Shown: positions 21,769 to 34,400 of the stretch, one piece after another
How the letters are laid out: each line of letters opens with the position of its first letter
Numbering within the stretch: position 1 is the stretch's first letter
NCBI GenBank assembly: GCA_031308135.1
Contig: JAHLJT010008756.1
Coordinates: forward strand, 135,238,949-135,302,948
Length of the DNA: 64,000 bases
From: Acheta domesticus
Lineage: Eukaryota > Arthropoda > Insecta > Orthoptera > Gryllidae
Reading direction: 5' to 3'
Made by a program: the position numbers and the translations under genes
Notes under the pieces: generated by a model
The model's input: only the letters and a program-made list of their open reading frames with translations
Database searches by the model: none
Told to the model about the DNA's origin: nothing

Positions 21769-22199
21769 ACTAGTCGCGCGACTTTTCTTGACGCTTCCCA
21801 GCGCGGGGTGCGGGGAGAGGACGTTACTGTCTACGTCACATCAGACGGATGTTGCCAACTGTAACATTATTAATACTGTTCGCGCCTCTTTCGCTGTTTA
21901 TACAACATGATATTATAGACGATAAAATAGAACAAATAATAAAGTAATTAATAGCAACCATAAGTGAAAATAATTAATGATAATATTGCTTATTAATGAG
22001 ATATGATATTAGTGTATGTACTTAATTTTCATTTTATGAATAATTTGAATCATCGTTTGAATCTGAAAGCAGCGGTAGGCAGCCCTGATAATTTTGCCAT
22101 GCCATTCCGTGTGAGACCAAGATTTTGACCGGGCCGTGCCGAGTCGTGCTGGGTTGAGCACTAGGGAGCTCAGACGTCAAGAAAAGTCGCGCGAGTAGT
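21769..22199. mobile_element. 431 bp MITE with 25 bp TIRs
   Basis: The left end ACTAGTCGCGCGACTTTTCT continues TTGACG. The right end, read inverted, is identical over 25 bp except one base (ACTACTCGCGCG...). The interior shows no transposase. Flanking target duplication is not clear; TAC/TACT is possible. Confidence 0.7.
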
Positions 22200-25100
22200 A
22201 CATGTGTATTTAATATGCGACATCCAGTAGGAGTATCTTCAAGGACAGTGTACCGCTGTTTTCTTCGTCGCAGCAGTACCAACGTTGTGTTATTTGTCTG
22301 AAAATTCAAGGCACTCAAATGCCAAAGTAAACATGTCCGCAGGTGCTTCGGACAAAAGTGAGCATTTCCAAAATTTCCCAGCATAAGCAAACATGCCCAA
22401 ATTTTAACCTGAAATATCGTCATAATTATAAATAAATGATTTGAGAGAAGTATACGTATACGATTAAAACAGTAGTGGTAAGCAGTACAGCTTGTTACAT
22501 GGTTGGAAAAGATGATAATGTGTCAACAATCAGCTTTTCGCTGTTTCTGAAAAATCTGATTTGATGGACATTATTTGCATCAACGCTCATCATATGATAC
22601 ACATTAGCAACCAAATATTGTCGCCATAACTACCAACATTAATGTGCGTTGAACCTATGTATTCACGATTGTAAGAACACCAAATAAACGCGAAAAATAT
22701 AATTAAATACGCCGTAGAAACAGAGCGAAATGCACTTCTGATTCAATATTGCGTTGTTGTGGTACATGTGACGTGTTGCAAAGGTAGTCGGAAGTAATAT
22801 TAAAATATCTGAATTTTCAAGTACATTTGAAACAGTTAAATGTACAAAATCTAGGGTTGAAAAACGTATTCATTATTTATTAATATCTAAAAAAAATTCT
22901 GTGTGAAATTAAATCAACGAATGTTTCTACAGTGGTTGACCGAAGTGAACTTGATTCATAAAGCGTTGTCATCAAAGAGTAAACGGAGAACCCTTATTTG
23001 CCGAACTTCCGGTGCCGCCATATGCAGCTGTATTGATTTCTATTGGGCAAAGAAACAGCCAATAGCATTGAAGTAACTGCAAAATTTGAAAAATTTGGTT
23101 GTCATGGTGAATGTAAAGTGTTACTGATGAGCCAGGCATAATCTTTAGTTAATCTGCATTTGTTCACACATTTCATCAAGTTATTCCGCTTGTATATTAA
23201 ATTATTTTGTTGTGTTCTAAATTGTCTTTAAATTCGCTAAAAAAGATTCCAATATGAAGAATGGATATTAAACGCGCAGGAATATACACGAACTTGCGAG
23301 CCCCAGGTATTTATTTGCTTGTTTATTTACTTTGTGCATTTAAATAACTTAAGAACTGTAAAATACTGATGTATGGGGTGGGAATAGATTGCACATTTTC
23401 CAGAATCTGAACTACTTTTCACTTAAGTTGAATAACGAGTATCAGTGGCAACGAGCCATGTTTTTTAAAAAAATGTTCGCTTCTATAGCGTCCAAGGATT
23501 TGATTGCAGTACAGAGCTTATGGAGAACAGCGTTGTCACTTCTCAGCAGCGCTTACACGCAACACTCGCCGTGCTTGATACTCGGATTGACATGAAATTT
23601 TGCCAGCTTGTTCAGCACCTTTTAAAATCCATAAATATTGAGTTTTGAAGAAAGAAGCATCGCAAGTAGTGAATTTGCGACAATTAGTATCCATACTTTT
23701 CATGACCTGCAGCCTGTCGAAGTGCGGAAATCGCCGCGCCCCGCCGCTGTCGTCAGGGTCTGAGCAGCACCCTCTTCATGGAGAAATACATTTCACTTTT
23801 GCTTAGAAACAAAATTTTCACAATAATTAATAAAAAGTTTCAAAACAATAACATCAAGTGCACCGTATGTAAGTTTATTTTTCACGTTTCTTAAAAAAAG
23901 CATTGGTTTACGACTTCCGTAAAATTAGTATACTGTGCGGTTGAAACTAAAAAGAGACCAACGAATATGACCTTTGCCATCAGTCGTCAAAGAAGGAACG
24001 TGCTATAAAATCTGACATCGATTGATAAACGTTTTTGGCACTGCCGATGCAATTTTGCTCATTGCAGAAAGCGCGGAGGTCATGAAAGGTCTTGATGCAA
24101 AACGTCTCTAATACACTATTTCTAATACTCCCTAACACTTCAAAATTTTAATAGTATGTGGGTTTTGCTCGGTGTTCTACCAGCTGGCGAAACTTTGAGA
24201 ATGTTTGCTGCACTCGTTTCCAATACCGTATGTCCCACGAAAGGGGAGCTGTCTTCCCACGGACGATAGACGTTTACTACTTAGGGTTTCGCCTGTCTGT
24301 GAGTGTGAAGGTCACAGAGGACAAAGTTATTTTTACTACTATTTTATTCATAAGCAAGGTGGGATTTCGGCAGGGGGTCTCACCCTTCCTTCAGTTACGT
24401 ACCACTTTACAAGCCTGGGGCAAATTAGAATACCACTTGAACGGAAATACTTTCAAAACATGTTAAATAGATGGCTTAATATTAGAAATTAAAGATTTTT
24501 GATAAAAAAAGATGTATTATTTTTATTAGAATTATTATTTTAAAAAACAGACCTTTAAATGAGAGTTAAAACAGAAATATCAATAGCAAAACTAGTCCAA
24601 ACTAGTTGGAACATTGTTAATTCGTCACATACTGACGAGGCTTGAATTGTTTTGCGCGAATGACATCGATAGGTCATTATAGCTAAGTTTCAGTCCCAAG
24701 TCATTTTGTACGTCCAATACATCCAAATGTAAAATTAAGGGAAAATGCTCATTCACAAAGTTGAGATGACATGGATGATATCAAATACTGCAAGGGTTTG
24801 TGCGGACAAAGCATAATATTCTTTTCGAACACTCAGCTAATAATTCATCTCATATTTGCTTTTGAAAGCACATTGTACGACAACTACTGGTTGAATGTCT
24901 TTGGCATTAATATTATTAACTGTAAAATTTCTAATTCATTTTTAGATATGTTTAAATGTATTTTACTGTTTTTAATAAGTGAAATTCAAAAATAAATACT
25001 CTATTTTTCCTTTCACATCGCCTGTTGAGAATCGCTGAGAAGTATTCAAGATCACTGAACGACATGAAATGTTCGTTCGGAGCGCACGAAATATTGTTTT

Positions 25101-26603
25101 TATTACCGTCTAACTCAAGAACCATGATTCATACAGAAATGTGGTTGGTCTCATATCAAAATTTGGACTTCCCTTGTCATTTCATCCGCTGGGTGTTTAT
25201 GCTTTACTGCAATAATAAAATAAACTCGTCATACGCAGTTTTTAACGGTTTTTGACGTAAATAAAATAAAAATAAATAAAAAAGTTTCTCGCACAGTGAA
25301 AATTTAAGGACGTCAAAATGTAGAAATAAGCATTTGGCTATCATTTATAATTAATTTCATGGAAATTAAACCATAAAACTGAATTACAAAATGACCACCA
25401 CATTCATAAGAGTTCTGGGAATAACTGGTAAAAAACTCAATTGTCTAAGATTAACACAACTGAAGCTATCGTTGAATGAACTTTTAAGTATTTGCGCGTG
25501 AAACAAGATGGACGAGTCGAATAACTCCGAGCTTCCTGAATCGGCAACACAGCCTGTGATAGAAAGAGAGAGTCTTATGTAAAATTGCATTGGATAGAAG
25601 GAGAGGGGCAATACTCCATAAGACGCCGTACTGCAATCAAATGTTTGGATGCACAATAGATTTTCGCTTTTGTCTCTCGTGTTCAGTTAGGGAAATGACA
25701 CATCTCTGCGAGACCATGGATAACTATAGGCGTGCAATGAGATTTCTCAAAGAGAACAATTAGGGCCCCCAATTACATACAAGCAATTATGTAGCAGAAA
25801 AGTTTTTCCTGGCATCCTGTTTTGTTGTGTCAACTAACAGTGAGTTGTAGTCATGTATTTTGAGATAATTTTTTGTAGTACATTGTTGCTAATGATACTT
25901 GATAGATATTGCTACTTTCGTCATAAAAAAAGGTGGATTCTGGAAATATTTAAAGCAGAAATTTTAAGGAAATCGCATTTTTAATTGAATTCATCCATAA
26001 CATTCATTTAATTTTTACATTGATTTCAATTTTTAATTGATTAATTAAAATGAAAATATTTGTTCAGAAAGAAAATTAAGCACAAACAGAAAAGCATTCG
26101 AATTATGTAAATTGGGGGATTTTTATTTCATGAACAAATAATTTCCATTTCTTTTGTAAATAAACAATTTACATGTTTCTGGAGTGTTTATATGTTTCTA
26201 CAATGTAAATGTTTGCACATAAAGTATTTTTTCAAATCCAACTTTTGAGTGCTTATTGCGACTCAGCTATTCGGAATATCCAAGGAGTTTATAAGTCAAA
26301 ATAAGATTAAAATTGTCTTAAGAGCTTATTTTCGAAGTTTCTAAGTGTTCTTTCAGGACATTCTATATTAACGGAGTGTATACTGTTCGGAGTATACTTC
26401 AATTTATGTGTCCTTGGACAGTTCATCAACTACTACGGTGTAATCCAATCGGGAGTTTGAAAGCTTGAACCTTCAATGTCGCCATAGTAACGTGTAAGCT
26501 CGCGATTGGATGACACCGTAACAGCAGATGATCTGTCAAAGGACACTGTAAATAAATATTAGTATACAATACCATACCGATAGCAGAAGAGTGAAATACA
26601 CAG
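22200..26603. other. Gene-poor AT-rich interval
   Basis: Read on both strands without finding a convincing exon, known transposon end or tandem array. Open frames stay under about 105 codons and show no family features. Confidence 0.5.
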
Positions 26604-27104
26604 ATAGAAATACATCTGAGGCCTTGGTTTTTATTTGAGCATAAAGCCTTTTCGGACACACTGCTGCCATCTTCAGTGCTTCAAAGAAATAATATATCTA
26701 AATTACAAATCAAATAAAACTTAGTACACTTCAGAATAGTCCATTTGTTATTCAAAATTATGTTTACATTTTTATATATTACGATTTTTCTACTTTTCTT
26801 TAATTCTAATTTGTTTCATAATAGTATTTTGTAATAATTTTATTTATTTATTTTACCTCGCTTCAGAATAGTAGATTTGTTATTTATTCAAAATTATGTG
26901 TCCATTTTCACGTTTTATATTTATCTACTTGTCTTTAAATCTAATTCATAATAATACTCTGTAATAAATTTTATTATATTTGTAATTCAGTTATAATATT
27001 ATTATTATTTCTTTGTAGCACTAAAGATGGTTGCAATGCGTCAGAAAAGGCTTTATGCTCAAATAAAACCTACGATGTAAAACCAATGCCTCAAATGTAT
27101 TTCT
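26604..27104. repeat. Inverted repeat with hammerhead-like arms
   Basis: A ~90 bp arm at 26604-26692 recurs inverted at 27003-27104 (AAAAGGCTTTATGCTCAAAT and TTCTTTGNAGCACT blocks). Each arm carries a CTGAAGATGG...GAAAAGGC order resembling a hammerhead core; the right arm has CTAAAGA. The spacer is itself a direct duplication of about 135 bp, starting CTTCAGAATAGT near 26731 and 26863. Confidence 0.7.
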
Positions 27105-28143
27105 ATGATGCAAACATTGTAAACTCCGCACCATTTCCTACCAAAGACTCAGATCTTTAAACCTTTTACTGAATTATATTTATTACATGTTAATGACGTT
27201 ATAATATACATTATTGTTATTATTCACTGCTGCTTCTTTTCGCATTTTATCTGTTTTCCGGGTAGGGACACTTTTTGTCAAATATCTTGGCAAGTCAGTA
27301 GGTACTGCACTGAAAATTTAACACCATTTTACTTGAAAACCTTTTCTTCCATTCTCCAGATGCAGATTTGTATCTTTCATTTCATGAAATACCACATTCA
27401 AGAAAATGTTTGATGCACAAAATAGTTGAAAAGACTGCCAGTTTGGACGGAAAATATGTCTTATTCATTTTATCTAGTTCAAGTATTGATCGAAACCTGA
27501 TCACTGGTATATTCTTCTTGCCATTATGTTGAAGTACGACTGCCTGAACATTTAGAAATGTAGCAATTAGGAGACATCTGTAAATAAGGCTAAGGTATGT
27601 ATAAGGGTGATGGAAGCGATAGTTGAACATATTTGTTGGGATGCATGTATGTCTGAGACAACTGTGATTGATTGGATGCGTTTTTTACAGAGAAGTGTGT
27701 GTGGAAGTGATTGAAGAAGAAAGCGAACAACTGGATGGAGAGTGTGTGGTGATTGAGATTGATAAAAGCAAGCTTGAAAAAAGAAAATGTAATAGGAGGA
27801 GAAGGACAATGAGTGTTTGGCGGTGTCCAAAGCGGTTCATTTCAATCCTTTTTCAAGGTCGTAGAATGTCGTAGCAAAGATTTACTCTTAGACGTCATTA
27901 AGACATCAAACTGAAATTCAACTGATTTTTATTCATAATTCGGATGATATCAACGGCGCAGAAAGATCAAGGATCCCAAAAAGTTTGAAAATTTCCTTCA
28001 TAACATCAGCAAAATGTACAAATTGAATCAATAGGTGAGTAACTTTTTTAAATTAATAATATTTTAATACTATTTCCTGCACGTTAGCGCATCGCGGACC
28101 ACTAGTGTCAAAATGTTTTGGCTGTAAAATTAATTTCTAGGGT
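27105..28143. other. AT-rich spacer
   Basis: No gene or element recognised. Confidence 0.45.
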
Positions 28144-28234
28144 GAACAATACGAACAGCAATTCACGTTCATGTTCTGTCATGGCCACCTTTAACCTTAT
28201 TAAAGGCGGTCATGGTTCTGTTCGTATTGTTTAG
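28144..28234. repeat. Inverted repeat around a GTCATGG motif
   Basis: AACAATACGAACAG and GTCATGGCCACCTTTAA at the left are mirrored by TTAAAGGCGGTCATGG and CTGTTCGTATTGTTT at the right. Next to it is a run of ACGTTCACG-type motifs, also seen at 55420-55490. A decayed palindromic element is likely. Confidence 0.55.
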
Positions 28235-28534
28235 TTTCACGAACTGAACGTTCACGTTGTTCCGACTCTTCACTGGTGAACGGAATTTTTCGTGTAAAAA
28301 GAACTGTGCCACCGCCTATTTTTATATTTACGATTAACTTAAGTTTTTTCCAACTTATAAATACTTACTATCAAATATACAATTTGTATAATACATAAAA
28401 TGTAACTAATCACTGCAAACTTTTTTGGGAAAATCACAAAAAATGCACAAACTTTTCACATGCACGAGCCAGCCAAAGTATCAAGTGCAAAGCGAATCGA
28501 ATCGAAAATGTCTGTCGGTGCCCCAGACGAACCC

Positions 28535-29025
28535 CAGTGTTGCCAGATGATTAAATGTATATCGCAGTACCAACCTTCGAAAGTCCTGGTACTTTCACTT
28601 AAATTCCTGCTACCAATGACAATTGATTTAAATTATGAAATTGTTCTTTGTTTGTAACTATTATATATTTAACGCGCATAGGAAGTTCGTTAAACTTTAC
28701 TCGAAGTTGATTAATTTTATATTGATATACTAAATGGAAGTCTAAGACGTCCTATCCTTTTCTACTGGCATCTGCTAAAAAAAGACCATCTATGTCACCG
28801 TGAATGTTTTTAAGCCAATGTTTTCACAAATATGGTTATTTGTAATATTGGTGGGATTTTTTATTCAGTAATTTAAAACTATTATACGAATTGTATATTG
28901 TAGTCAATCACCGTAACTTAAAATCCTATTATTTAAACGTACCAGGATGACTTCTTCCTGGTACACGGTATCTTCATTAAAATCCTGGTAAAAATACCAA
29001 TATCCTGGTACGTCTGGCAACACTG
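28535..29025. mobile_element. 491 bp non-autonomous TIR element, copy 2
   Basis: Perfect 13 bp ends: CAGTGTTGCCAGA at the left and its complement TCTGGCAACACTG at the right. The interior is co-linear with 16147-16662 and includes small hairpins built on TACCAGGAT. No open frame. The ends fit an hAT-like or related cut-and-paste family, but no target duplication could be confirmed. Confidence 0.85.
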
Positions 29026-29577
29026 CTCCAGACACGGTGTAAGATATATTTCTCACACCGTGGCCCCAAATCGCCCCAAAATACACGTTGCAATTTTCAA
29101 CACTCCGCTCTCAAATCTAGGAGGCCGTGATGAAGCTGATTGACGTGATTTTGATGCGTAATACGTACAATTGTTTGCTCGATTGTACGAATTTTTTCTA
29201 TAAATATCACACCAACTTAATTGATTTTTCCACAAATAACAATATTATCGCCGAGACAATAATTTTTTTTATTTCTTCATATAATTACATTATGGTGTTT
29301 TATACTTTTTCTCTTTCAGACTTCAAAACAAATTCATCTTCATTATTTAAAATTAATGAAGAATGAAAATAAAAATTATTACAAAGCAATTTGTATAGAT
29401 AGATATATAAGAAATAGAAAAATATTTTATGGAATTATAAAAATTTCACGAATGCGCACAAAGAAAAATAGTGAGCAATACAGGTATATAGATGTATAAA
29501 TATAATATTTTAATGTATATTTCTTATTTAATGTATTTGGCAACGTGTAAAGGAAAATATGAGAGAATGACACCTTA

Positions 29578-29632
29578 CTAGTTATCATTAATACTAGTTA
29601 TCATTAATACTAGTTATCATTATTATCATTCT
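29578..29632. repeat. 16 bp tandem repeat, three copies
   Basis: CTAGTTATCATTAATA is repeated head to tail, the last copy partial. It lies in an AT-rich spacer (29026-30640) that also has a diverged copy of the ~290 bp repeat at 30170-30360 and no gene. Confidence 0.85.
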
Positions 29633-30644
29633 CAAAATGCATTTTGTAGGTACAAGCAATTCATTTACATTTATATTTAACTTAAATTCTAACAGTGAGT
29701 GTGTTTACGTGGTCAACAGATTGGCGAAGTTCTGAACTTTCAGAATTAGTGCAAGGATATCCGAGAATATTGGATGTACTGAGTTTTTCTCTTATTTAGT
29801 TCAATAATTAATTATAGTTATTTATTCTGTTTCTTTCGTGCACTATATGTAATTAAATGAATTACATGTAATTTTTCTATATACCATTCATTATTCATCC
29901 TAAATTTAGAAAAAAAATCCTGTAACATGTGCAGCCAGAATTCACGTTTTATGGCTCCTTGATACCGAAAAATCGATTGACAGCAAGAGGTCATCCCGTC
30001 CGTCCGTCTGTGAACACGCTAGCAACTAAATCGTTCAGCCGATTTTCTCTAAAAATTGATATTCTCCGATCGATCTGGCTAATGGCGAGGCCCCTGGAAT
30101 TTGAAACCGATATTTTAAATTCTGGAGGATACTTTTCATGAAGCTCCTGGGACATTTTCAAAACTTAAAAAAAAGCGCCAACAATTTTGATTAAATTTTC
30201 TTGTTGGATAGTCGGAAGAAAGTTTAAGAGAATGGCTCAGGTCTCATGTTGGTTGAAAACTCTAATTTTTTGAAAATTGAAAAAATTCAAAATATGTTCG
30301 GCGTCTTCCTACAACTACAATTATGAAGATACATTTTTCTTAACCCTTAAGGACCAAGCATTGAAATATTTTTAAAATAATATTATGTATTTACTCTAAT
30401 ATTGTACGAGAAAGATTTAAAAAAATCATGATTTTTTTTAACCAATGGTCAATGTACAATAACATGTTGTGTTTACGCAACTTGGGACCTTAGAGTACAT
30501 CAATTCATCTTGACAAAAGACGACCAAAAACAGTTCGAAGGAGATGAACATTGCATTTTTTTACATTTGTAAATTATTGTTCTTACCACAATCTGTGCCT
30601 CCTTCTGGCTTTGGTTTCTCCCTTTCTAATCACGTGCTCTACAT

Positions 30645-31440
30645 CATCATTGATTGATTAATTGACAGATGTCTCCGGGAGTGTCATCTGCCTTGTAAAT
30701 GTAGTGCCTGTTTTTTTATCGCGGGAGGTGGCGGTCATTTTCCCTCTGTTGGATGGCGAGATCCCACGCCGACCTACCTATCGTCTTGCGGGTTTTTCCC
30801 AATGCAGGTATCTCCCACTAGCGGGGCACCGCTTCGGCCGGGACTAGCTCTAAGTCCCCGATCGGTCTCCCGGCAAGCGTGGTAGTGAAGTGTAAGTGTG
30901 TGTGCAAGTAACTGGTGAGGATCAGACAAGGATGAGGAAGGAATGATCGCTGTCCGTGGCCCGTTTGTTGGGATACTGCTCCTGCATTTGCCTAGTTTTG
31001 ATCGGAGGAACCAAGAAAAATCACCGAGGAGAGCAGCTGGCAGTAACAATATTTCTCCGGACGGTCGCTGAATTCGACCTATACTGCGATTTTTGTAGGA
31101 AGAGCTCTCAAGATAACTCAAATCCCATCTTCGCGATGGAATATGTCACGGCATTTCGTATCATTCACAGTCGTTCCGCTAGATTTCGCACGATCGCGAC
31201 CGTATGAAGCAGTGCTTGCGATCATGCGACTTCTACCGGCAAGATCGAGAAAAGACGCGAAATGCCGTGACATATTCCATCGCGAAGATGGGATTTGAGT
31301 TATCTTGAGAGCTCTTCCTACAAAAATTGCAGTATAGTTATGTAGATAGTGTCGAAAATCCTGCCATTGTTAGGACTTGAACACTAAGACCTCACAATCA
31401 GAGGCACTGCAGTGACAAATATATGCTCTGAGCCATCTTT
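30645..31440 (-). mobile_element. SINE family C with a nested MITE
   Basis: Minus-strand copy: the ATCA-type tail is at the left and the tRNA-like head (CAAAAGATGGCTCAGAGC) at the right. The body is split at the conserved CGACCTAGCTGACAAGCTAG by the palindromic MITE at 31080-31336. The head is more diverged than in the 50 kb copy, which suggests an older insertion. Confidence 0.85.
31080..31336. mobile_element. Foldback MITE, copy 1 (257 bp)
   Basis: Nearly the whole element is one palindrome. It begins TATACTGCGATTTTTGTAGG and ends with the near-perfect inverse. Arms of about 115 bp include AATATGTCACGGCATTTCG. TA at the junctions fits a Tc1/mariner-type target. A second copy is at 61200-61425. 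Confidence 0.88.
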
Positions 31441-34400
31441 TACATCATAACGTATTTCTTTATGTTGGGAATTGTTTGTGGGTCGACCAAAAATAGGATT
31501 TTTTGGTTTCCTGTGAATGCATTGACTCATTATTGCATTCACTTTTTTGCACAGTCTTCAGATTTCATTAGAGTCATGGCTAAGAGACAAAATTATAGTT
31601 GTGACATCTTTTCTTCATTAGCAATATAATATATTTTCAATTAGTTGACATTTCCACAATCAATTAATTTTTCTTGTTCTACTTCTTTTTCCTGCAGAAG
31701 ATCATCTATACTTTCCTTATCTGTCATTTCATAAACATAAGGACGAATGTGCACAGCATCAATCATATTTACAGAGATAAGGCCATCTTTCTCTAGAAAT
31801 AAGTTCAGCAGTTGACAGATGCCTTTATTTTCTACTATCATTCCTGAAATAAGCAGAATTGTTCTAGAAAATAAATAATTACACTTCAGCATCGTTTATA
31901 CAATGATGCAACAATGCAGGATAAGACAGTATCTTCCAGACAAGATACTTGTATCAGGAACGGAAATATGAAACAGTAGTTACATGTGAATTACTGAACA
32001 ATTACATTCCTATTGCATTAGTTTCTATCATGTTTGTACCATATACTCCCTAATTCCCAAAGTCGCTGCCAAAAATGTTTTTCCAACCACAAAAAAATCG
32101 CAAAATTAACAGAAATCGACATTGAAGCCATAAAAATATTTAAAATAATATTATAAACCATTGCGAGTGACCACTCCATCAATACGGACAAATTTACGGC
32201 ATTTACCGTGGACACTGCAAAATTATTTTGCTGTGAACATCCACGATGTTTCATGTCTCCTACTGTGTGTAAGATCTTGAATCACAGTCGTGCTGTCATT
32301 TTGAATGCTTTACTTTTCATTGGACAATTAATGAAAAAGCACAAGAAGCCAGTAACAAAATGTTTAAAAATATAAAGAAAGATGTCCAGAGAGCAAACTA
32401 ATGAGGAAGTGCTTCAAAAGGCTTTTGTAATTGCATTACAATAACTTTACAATCACATCTGACCCACTGATTTAAAAAATGGAATAGAGCAAAATTATCA
32501 AAAAGGCATTTGACATAATTTGTAGCTATGTTGAAGTCAAGTGCAAATTCACTTCTTAAAGATGAGTCACATGATAGAAGTTCTGATTCTTAGATTGTTT
32601 AATTAAATATTTGAAGTTTAAACACTTAAATAAGTCATTGTTTAATTATAAAATGTGTTTTTTATTCCTTTTTTTCCCTGAAAAATGCTTAAAATTACTT
32701 TTTGCCTTTTTTCCCCCTTTCTTGTCCCACTGGGCATCATAATCAAGTAATTTCGAAAAATTAACTTTGATTCTTTTATAAATTTTTAATGTTGTTAAAC
32801 AAAAATACCTTGCCAACTAGTGTACAATGTTGCTTCATTTCATTTGTATAAATGCCCTAATGTTGCTTGTTTTCAAAACATGCATTTATGAAATAAAGTA
32901 TAACATTATAAACTCAGTGTGTAATGAATTATCAAGAGCTTCTCATGATGCACCCTGTAAAATTGAAGGGGAAATGAAAAATTGTTTATTACACAAAACA
33001 AAACAGTTTGGCTCACTTTTTAATCTCATTATATTTGGCATTGCATAATGTTAATAGTAAAGATATTCTAACTATGAGGGACCATTCTTGCATTACACCC
33101 TCTTTTATAATTCCATGGATGTTATTCAAGAGTATCAGATTAATTAAAAAAGGAACAAAATATTTAACATAATATTCAGTAATATTTAACAAAAAAATGT
33201 TTCTAAGAATCATAGAGAAGAATAAATTAAATAAGCTGTTGTGGCAGGATTAATTTCATTTCTTTTAATAATCTCTACAGACAATAAATCAGAATCACCC
33301 CGCATTCTTGCCTGCCCCTTGTATATGCTTAACATATACCAAAAAAACAGTCTTCTTACATTGTATAGATTAAAAATTATATAAAAAACATAACATGGAA
33401 CAACTTTATACAATACTTTACCAATATGCACCATTGTTTAAAATAAGGCACTGCTTAAAACTAGAAAATGTTTTACAAAATAGAAATAAAATTATTACAA
33501 TAGAGACTGCAGCAAGAGATGAAGCATAATCCTCTAAACATCTACAATTCTTCAAAAGACATCACATTTTGCAGGGTACTTCCCTTTGAGTATTTTTGTA
33601 GACCCTCTGAAAAGGTAGTTTCTTCTGATAAACTTTTACTGTGAGGTCTACATTAGAAATTGCTACATTAGCAGGGATGAGATAACTAGTATTGGTCTTG
33701 AAGCATCTAGCTTTATCTGTCACTTGTAGAAGACTAATAAACTGAATGAATAAAGTTTTAATATTAGATCACAAAAATGTTGATGTTTCACAGGCCTTGG
33801 TAATAATAAGACAGTGCCTATTTTCAATTACCACTATCAATTTACAATCTTGAACTTCTAATGTATTATTCCTTTGAAGTTTTGTAGCAAGATTCAGCAA
33901 ACTGTTTTACTAGATATGTCAGTAACATAAATATCACATGTAACAAGGCATTTGTTAGATTTAGTTAATTCATTTTACTTACGTTATCTACTGTAACCGT
34001 CACCCCTGCCAAAGATTAATTTCTAGACACTCTTAAAGTAAGTGAAGATGTAGAATACCACTCCACAACTGAATCATATTGTACTATTGTTCTGTCATGT
34101 TCTAGCCCATCTAGTCAAGAATTTATTTATTTAGGAATTCAATGATACACACATCTGATTGATACACAAATTACTTACTTTTTCATAACACAAAAGTATA
34201 CTTATATTTTTATTTAGTTTTCCACTTAACCCTTTGAGTCCCAAGTTATTAATATGCTAATATCACTCATTACAAAACTTGATCTCAAGTCATGAATTGT
34301 TATTGAAGTTGTTTCATGTCACTGTACATCAGTACAGGGAAAATGTGACTTGAAATTTATATTCTAAATTAGTCATACCAGCATGTTTCCAGATTTAACA

